Below, piece by piece: positions 56,301 to 64,000 of a stretch of DNA of 64,000 bases. The stretch comes from Sympetrum striolatum (lineage: Eukaryota > Arthropoda > Insecta > Odonata > Libellulidae). Within the stretch, counting starts at the first letter, position 1; the number at the start of each line of letters is the position of its first letter. A program made the translations under genes and the position numbers. Location of the stretch: assembly GCA_947579665.1 (NCBI GenBank), contig OX388348.1:992001-1056000 (forward strand), written 5' to 3'. The notes under the pieces were generated by a model. That model was given only the letters and a program-made list of their open reading frames with translations, searched no databases and was not told the DNA's origin.

Positions 56301-59300
56301 TCTTCTGGGTTTTCGAAGTAGATTTTCGCCCTAATATTTGGTACTTTTCCTACAGAAAATACGTTATTATATAGCGTAATAAACCCTTTCCCTGACTGTT
56401 TGTAATTATCTCATTCAGTATTTCCAACATCAAGCACAATATGCAGATTGCCCTTTTATGAAATTTGTGTCGCAATCACCATCGAACCCATTGCGTTCAG
56501 CACCAGTTCCAATTTGAATGCACACATTTATGTTCACCATCTGGTGCTTTTGCAGAATTTGAGTTTTGCTAAACGCTCTATTTCTTTTCTTAAAGAGAAA
56601 CCGAGTGAGACATGGATTCACTTTTAAAGGTACCTCTTCTCCTCTGACGTCCCAAGGCAAGAGCGTCTGCCGCCTGGAAACTCTCGAATTGAGAAGCACT
56701 TCCGGTATAAGCTAGACATAGAAAATCTCTCTCCACTGCACTCTCCCTGGGTCTTCCGAGAACTGTCGTAAATACGATTTGCACTTCATTTCCTCCCATC
56801 AAATGCCTTTCGCAGTTATTGCAACGGAAAAAGCAAAAGTAATTGCGTAAAAATACCATAAAGATTCAGTCACATACACCCCACGTCATTTGCGTGGAGT
56901 CGCCTTCACACATTTGCAAACATACACACAGTTCGCGTCTACTTCCCACCAAATCCTTAGGAGAAGGGATTCCTTTGACAAACGGAGGCTGCATCTGGTG
57001 CATGTCTTTTGAAAGGCAGCATTAAAGGGGATCGCCTTTGGAGGAAAACGGTTCTCTAAAGCGACCGCCAATTGCCTTCCGGAGATGTTATTTTCATGTA
57101 AACGAGGTTAAGAAAATGATGATGTGACCTCATACACTGGCGGAAAGTTTCCCTCGGAATTGGAAAGTTAACGGAAAAGATCGCATTTGCAAGGAAAGGG
57201 ATTCGCCTAAGGTATTCGCTAACTTCCTTAGTAAATACATCGAAGCCACTTCAGAAAGCTATTTAATCGCTCCTCATAGGCCTCGAGGCAAGGGTTTGCG
57301 GTCCTTCCTCAACTTCTTGCCTCCACAATTTATCTTCAGAACATCTCTGTGAGTTAACGTTAGTCAGTTACCTCAGTACCTATGATAAGCATTTAAGATA
57401 GGATTTGTCGTCGAAAGTTTAGTATGTAAAATGTTTGTATCTTGTCGTGAATTTATCTCCTCTGCCTATTTAAAAATAATTGCAGGATAAATTCGATAAC
57501 GGAAATTTGGAAGGAGCCTTGACATCATACTTTTATTGAATTAAAGAGAAAGTTTAGACTCAAAATTTGAATTTGAAAAACTGAATTCTAAAGTGATGTA
57601 ATAATGGGAACATGTTGAGGATTCCTTAGCTTTGACGTAAAGATGTTTGATGACACAGAAGTTTAGAGGAAGAGAGACTTGTACTCGGTAGCCTTTATAA
57701 ATTAGTATGACTATTCCGTTAGAAGAAAGTTGTCATTCAATTTTTCGATTCAAAGTCGCGTATTTTAAGTTAAAAATGTTTTCAGCATTCTTAGATGGTT
57801 GCAAAGTTCAGCGAGGGAATCAATAAAAAATATAGCTACCTCACATTCAATAAGTTAAAAATATAAATAAAATCGTTATAAGAATATTATAATCCGTTGC
57901 TAAAATGTAGATAAAATTCCTCTCACAAACTAAGTAAATGTGTGTAGAAGTAACCCACAGCAGATGAATCAATAATCATATAAAAATTAAAATATTATTC
58001 ATTAAAAATCTATTTCACAGTATATTTCAACTTATCTAATGGTGTCGTTACAAGGGGTGCATAACTCGGGTTCGCTTGAGACTCAGCCTTGCTCTGAATT
58101 AATAGATAGTAGAACAAACCTTGACACCACTAGATAAAGCATAATTTGTATCTGAAAATCGGAATTAGGCAACTTTTGGTCGAGTATCTATCATTTTATT
58201 AAACGTACCCTAACAATCAAAAGCGAACCCGTGCCCTTGGCGTTCCTTTGGATAACAAAATCAGTCGTTGATTAAAATTTCATGAATCATTTACAAGGTT
58301 TTTCCCCTAAATTATAATTTTAATAAACCATTTTTAGTTTTGATAATTTTTGAAATCGTGCATCTCGCCAACTAGAGAATTCGTAGATCAGCTAAATTGT
58401 GCCAAACAATAACATTATGTGCCAGACGACTCTTTTTTAATGAAATGGTTACATTTTTATCAGAATTTAGATTTCTGCTGCATCTATCCTGTTGGTATCT
58501 GAAATTAGAATGATTAAAATCAAGTCATCTTTTTTCCGTTTGACTTCTCCGCGATATTAGATATTTTTCTAATTTACAGGGTATAGAATTTAGAGCAGAC
58601 ACTGAGAATTTACTGTTACGTTATTCAGAGAGAGATTTAATGAGGCAGTGAACCTACTCTCGATGTAGTTAACGACCGCCCTATTCTTTCCAAAGGCGGA
58701 AATGTAATTTTCTCACTTAAATTACTTCCAAAAACGGATCAATTACGTACCGATTGAATTCCGAACAATGGCTTGACACACTAGCATTCCTAGAGGAAAT
58801 TAAATTTATCTGCATCGCTGACCTTTAAATCGACCCAGTTAGTCATTTGCTTTTTCCAAGTGCTTGCCCTAATTCAAATGAGTTATTAGTTGATTAGTTT
58901 ATCAGAATCATAACTCCTGCATAATAACAATGATTTTCGATTCTTGAATATTCTCTATTTAACGAAAAAAAAAAACTGATTTTCTGTCAAATAAAGAGCC
59001 ATTCCATATGCTTCAAACTTCCAAACGATTAATCGTAGATATTGTTATTAATTAATTCCTTAGCGATTTAGTTAAGTGGTTTGATTTTCATTGAATAGTA
59101 ATAAGTAGTAGAATGCCTTCCTAAAGATCATTTGTGCTGTGATCATCAAGCGTGCTGAGGATTTAAGTATTGTGGCGTTTGGACCCTTTTTGAATGGCCG
59201 AAGACGAGGAAAGGTCGCGGATCAAGACTTGTTTATTTACTCGTCGCACCGGACACATTGTAGCAACGAATAAACAGCATTGTTGAGATTGCGGCTTTAC

Positions 59301-59921
59301 ACAGAAAAGATTCTCTCATTTGTATGTCGCCATTTATTTTACGGATTAAAGTTGCTTTGCATTCTTTCTTGTTTCTTTGCGAGTCTTTAATTTCTCAGTG
59401 ATCCTTGTGAACCATCGGAACACGCAACAGTATAAATGGTAAAATATCGTGGTTATTAATCAACCGAATTTTAAAAGCTTTATTAAACAGAAGCATTAAC
59501 TTTGTGTTTCAGATTTTCGTTACTTTCTTTTGTGTTAACTAAATGATATTCATTCAGGTTTGGTTCTTAAATGCTTTAATAGAATACTTTTACACGCACA
59601 TATATAGAGCTAAGAAGAGGCGAAATTCCTTTGTGACCAGCTTTTTAAGAAGTAGAGCAGTTTTCGTCATTACGAAAGTTTGTTTCCTTTCAACTGTATC
59701 CTTTGTGAAAGTAAGAAATCTATTTATGTATGGATTAAGACAAAACTATAATTCTATCATAATTTGTGCGTTAGGGATAAAATATTTTCCATTGAAAACC
59801 CTTATAAGAAACATAAGTAACCTATTATGTTGTTTCTCTACTTGTAAATAACCTTCAAATATATTTTTACTTTCTCCCTACAGTTATTATATTATATTTA
59901 TTATTATTATATATACAGTTA
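53311..59921. other. AT-rich stretch without recognised genes
   Basis: A minus-strand tRNA-like fragment near 53920-54005 and a plus-strand one near 54556-54612 (B-box-like GGTTCGTGTCCC) may be SINE pieces. A 150-codon plus-strand frame at 55298-55750 in a slightly GC-richer patch has no recognisable domain and a composition (Ser/Phe/Arg-rich) typical of chance frames. Other open frames near 56430-57071 likewise. Nothing else supported. Confidence 0.35.
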
Positions 59922-60390
59922 TTTACAAAAGTAATAGATAATGTACTTTGCTACAACTTTTGTATGAAACATTTTTTCGTAACACTGATTTTTTAAGAGT
60001 TATTCTTGAATAATGGTTAACCGGAAGTTGTTGTTTACCCAGAAATGGAGGTTTTTCATACATATCTCTGTCAGAATGCAATTAAGGTATATACATTAAG
60101 TACAAAAGTTATAGATAATGTACTTAACTACAACTTTTTTATGAAACATTTTTTCGTAACACTGATTGTTTAGGAGTTATTCTTCAATAATGGTTAACCG
60201 GAAGTTGTTGTTTATCCAGAAATTGAATTTTTTCATACTTATCTCTGTCAGAATGCAATATAGGTATATACAATTATGTACCAAAGTTATAGATAATGTT
60301 TTTTACTACAAATGTTGTATGAAATATTTTCCTGTAACATTCATTGTTTTGGAGTTATTTATATATTACTGTCATAGGCTTATGTTTTCA
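59922..60390 (+). repeat. Tandem repeat of ~178 bp, about 2.7 copies
   Basis: The phrase GT.ATAGATAATGT recurs at 59931, 60108 and 60286 (period 177-178), with TATGAAA.ATTTT, GTAACA.TGATT, GAGTTATT, AACCGGAAGTTG and ATCTCTGTCAGAATGCAAT in the same phase. A diverged single copy lies at 6930-7320, including the downstream AGTCATGTG.TGGCCA (60404). It is non-coding, probably a satellite-like piece or part of a dispersed element. Confidence 0.85.
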
Positions 60391-60429
60391 ATAAATACGG
60401 AGTAAGTCATGTGTTGGCCACATCAGATT

Positions 60430-63400
60430 TTTTTTAATTTCCTCATTAAAATAGATACATACGGCTGTATTCACCATATGACGACGTAAAATGTTGATTC
60501 GGTTATATAAATAAATGAATATTTTCTACAATATAAAATGATTTTTGCTTCTGTTTTTCATAATCCACATTTCTTTAAGTATCCAGTAATCTTATATTTT
60601 TTTCATGCAAATGAAGGAATAACTTTCATTTTCGATTAACATGGATTATAGAGATTGGAGGATTTCCCTTCTCATGGGATATGATTATAAACCAGAGAAG
60701 TCCTGCGTCAGTCACATTGGATTCCACAGCGCACATTCGTCGAATTTTGTGCAAATTAGATGAAATCGTGGAGCAGGTTGAGCGTGAATAGAAATGGGAC
60801 AATGGAGAGCAAATAGAGGGGGGATTCTTGGGGGAGGAATTCCATTGTCTGCTTCAGGATCAATGCGTAGACCCCTTTTGTCTTCCCTACAGTTATGCGG
60901 CAGGTGTACCGTCAGAGGGATCTGCATTTTTAAAATGTCCGGAAACGGAGAAATCAGTATCGCGGTAAGAATTTAAATCGCCGAAACGAGAATCGAGGCC
61001 TTCTCAAGGAAGTATTGCCCGATCTTATATTTATGAAACTTTGTCGTAAATAACCGGAAGCACTGAAGGAATTCTGGAGTAAGGAAGTTTGCTGCGTTAA
61101 TGAAGTTTGGCGTGAAAAAGAGGCCCTTGAGTATGATGCCAGCGGAAGTTACTGGAATGGATAGAGTATGGACGAATACTGAGATATTTTGTCGCATACA
61201 GAACCGTTGATAGATGAATAGTCTGAGAGAAACAATGTTTCGGTCCAGATATCTAGATAAAACTCTAGTGTGATCAACTAGATCAACAACAAATCATTAT
61301 CACAGATAAGCTCTTAAACAGAATACCAATTTCCGAGAAACTTGAAATTTGAATTTTCTGTTTCACATTTTCTAAGAATTGAATAATAGGAAACATTTAG
61401 CACATAAAAACACAATTAATTCAAAATAAAATTATCAGCCGAGAAAAACGTATTAATTTTGCAATTTGATGGTAAATTACCGTTTTTAAATTAGGGCTAA
61501 GGTAGGAATCACTAACGAGTTAAGCATCTTAATCTCATCTTCGATTTAGTTGTTCTCCTTGCATTATCGGTTTAGTTTTTCACGAAATATTGTGTAGGAA
61601 AGGTTTTTGTAATATTTAAAAAATATATATTTCGACACAAAATCAGTTGGTAGTAAAATACGCACTCTTTCATTACCTTCATTAACTAAAGTAAGAAAGT
61701 CAGAGCGACTTCTCATAATATTAGTCATAGTTGTTGCAAAATCTACCAACCAAAGACAAATATAAATCTATTCTTAGACTTCTTCTGTATGTTTATCTCC
61801 TCGTAAAATTTTATTTCAGAAAGCGCCTTATATTAAAGCAGACTTTCCTGTCTTACCAAAGCTGAGTCTTTGATTTTATTACTGCCCTCGGAGAGGATAA
61901 CACTTTACGGGAAAATTGGCATTCTTATGTCGCATAAAAAGCTCCTCATCGTCTTTCTTTCCTTTCTCACTTCGAAGGAAATTTTAAGAAGTGTTTAAGT
62001 ATAATCCAAAAGCACGAATGCCCCGTGAAACTCGTTTCTCAACCACGATCACTTTATCTTTCAGTTAATTTTAGGATTAGGAATAATAATCGTTCCAACA
62101 GTTGAATGCATGGATAGCATATCTGCCAGTTTACATATAAATGGTAAAGTTGGTATCCAATTACAGTTTAGGTACTCTACTAGTGTAATTGAAAACCTGT
62201 TTGTGTGATTTTAGCGGGTATAAGGTCAAAAATAAAGATATGTGAAAAGCGAAGCCTTAAGCTTACATTTAAGTAATGAAGCAGCGTATCTCAGTCCGGA
62301 TTTCTCAAACTTGACAGATCGCCTGGGAAAAGTAAGGAAATGAATAAAGTTGGAAGGAGGAAAAGACAGCGGAAAATTAAAGTTAGAGACCCACCGCTTT
62401 AGTTTCTTGTGCAAACAACTTAATTTAAGGATGATAATCTAACCTCAAAGAAATTAACTTCAGGGTTCTTGCGTTCTTTCGTAAGGTAAATTATGTAATG
62501 CTCTACTTCTTCTATAATTATCTTGTTTCAGGCAAATGAATATGGAACTGCAAGTAGATAATTACGAAAATATAATGAGTTATGTAAATCATTTCAATTT
62601 AATCGACAGTAAATTTACTATTTTTTGGTGCTGTTCGTGATGTAATATGAACGCCCCAGGGGGTATATCTGATGCTACATAATGGTATTCACACTGATCG
62701 TTCCTTAATTATTAACATAAATAACTGAATGATCATTTTGCCTTATTTAAGGGGATATTTTCGACTTATAGGACCGTGAGTTAGTAGGGAAAGGCAAAAT
62801 ATTTAACACTCTCATTCTCTCTATCTATCTTTTTGCAGCTAATGGCGCAGGATGCATCCTGTATATTAGTAAATTATAAATTTGACACAAGATAATCTGG
62901 AACATTAAATTTCCCTTAAATGAAGGACCAATATAATAGATTATTATAATAATATAATAGATGGGCTTATTCTTTATCAGGATTTTTATGTTTCCAAACA
63001 AGCAACTTCTGATTTCAGAATCGTTCATATTATATTGTAACTGCATTGTAAACTTTAAATAATACAAGTGAATATGTAATTCATCTTACTGTGTAAATAA
63101 CTATCTAGATATTTTAGTTACATTGAATAAAATAATTGCTGTCAGTATATCTTCCATCCCCTGAAATTACTTTCCTTAGGATGAATATTCGTATTGATAT
63201 TTTACTTTCATCCCTGAGTTGGTATTCTCTGTAAATAGACCAATGTTTTATCGATCCTCCTGAAACGAAAGAGACGAAAGAACCGACACAACGAGCGTGT
63301 GTATGGAAGGCATATAATGATTCTTACCTCGATCAGCACACATTCCTGTTGTGTATCGCACAACACATCGTTGATCCTGGAATCGAATCAGAGAAGAGCT

Positions 63401-64000
63401 CTTTCCACTCTGATGACTTCTTGCCTTCCTCGTCGGCATAGACTACTAGCATTCGCTTCCCAATGACGAATCCTCCATTTTTATCCGAAAGCCCTCGAGT
63501 CTTGGTGCGTACGGCTGTGGTCCAATCCAGCCAGTCGCTCTCGAGGAAATGTTTGTTCGCCGCAAATCAAATCACTCCGCGACCAAGAGGAGCGAACGAA
63601 AGGAAGTGTATTCACTCGTTTTTACCCGTTCGACGCAAAACTGCGAACTCGCGTTTTTCTCCTCCGCTTTGAATGGAATCGGTCGCGCCTTAATCAGTCT
63701 CCGAAATCAAATCACCGTGGAATATTCATCTATGGTTTTCACCTATAAAGCACGATTTTATTGGATTCCCTTCCGGAATTATGCACTATAATTGGAAAGA
63801 CTGATTTAGGAATTTAATTTGCGATGGCTAACATTTCGCATATTTACTGCGAAGGAACAACTAGTACTTGGCGATATCCCTTCGGGGGTGAGTTTGAAAC
63901 ATTTCCAGAAGATTTGCATTTTATTTTTTTTACCAATTTTGCCGTTTAATGAGTTGAAGTGGAAATATTGATGGATGGGCAAAAATAGAAAAAAGGTATG
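60430..64000. other. AT-rich stretch without recognised genes
   Basis: Short open frames only (for example minus strand 60712-60927, plus strand 63463-63791 in a GC-richer patch). No domain, repeat or RNA gene recognised. Confidence 0.35.

Overview
This window looks like AT-rich arthropod (probably insect) nuclear DNA made up mostly of transposable elements and their relics. No tRNA, rRNA or protein-coding host gene could be recognised with confidence. The organism call rests on low overall GC, on the mix of element families (Tx1/L1-type and REL-endonuclease non-LTR retrotransposons, hAT, piggyBac, Transib-like, mini-mariner, an LTR of the Ty3/gypsy kind) and on the lack of compact gene structure; it is an inference.

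Layout. About 268-6801 (minus strand) is a full-length Tx1-clade non-LTR retrotransposon with intact ORF1 (CCHC gag-like) and ORF2 (APE endonuclease + RT), inserted at the edge of a (CA)n microsatellite whose boundary is present at both ends. 6840-16560 is AT-rich DNA with fragments: a non-LTR RT relic (8528-9055), fold-back sequences (8250-8384, 14660-14770), a 77-bp mini-mariner-like element (11206-11282), a GATA microsatellite and a degenerate tandem array whose units each carry a tRNA B-box-like motif (13580-14610). 16567-18560 is a 2-kb fold-back element with ~700-bp inverted arms. 24061-24705 holds two more hairpin elements. 25954-28644 is a decayed hAT transposon with a perfect 8-bp target duplication. 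29624-29985 is a probable solo LTR. 30680-31352 is a broken minus-strand ORF of an unnamed invertebrate family.

39.9-49.5 kb is the most structured part. A GC-rich REL-endonuclease non-LTR retrotransposon carries two independent later insertions in its ORF1: a 3706-bp long-terminal-inverted-repeat transposon beginning CACAGTG with a 5-bp CGCTG duplication (41050-44755; Transib/RAG-like ends), and a 1167-bp non-autonomous hAT element with an 8-bp TCCCGAAC duplication (44866-46032). Counting one copy of each target duplication, the host ORF1 frame stays open across both sites and would end 49 nt into ORF2. ORF2 (46058-49087) is itself unbroken.

49791-52758 is a decayed piggyBac element with TTAA duplications and repeated subterminal palindromes. 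The remainder (52.8-64 kb) is AT-rich with a tRNA-like sequence (53234-53310), a ~178-bp tandem repeat (59922-60390) related to sequence at 6.9-7.3 kb, and nothing else recognised. The elements do not form a pathway; the window is a record of successive and nested transposition.
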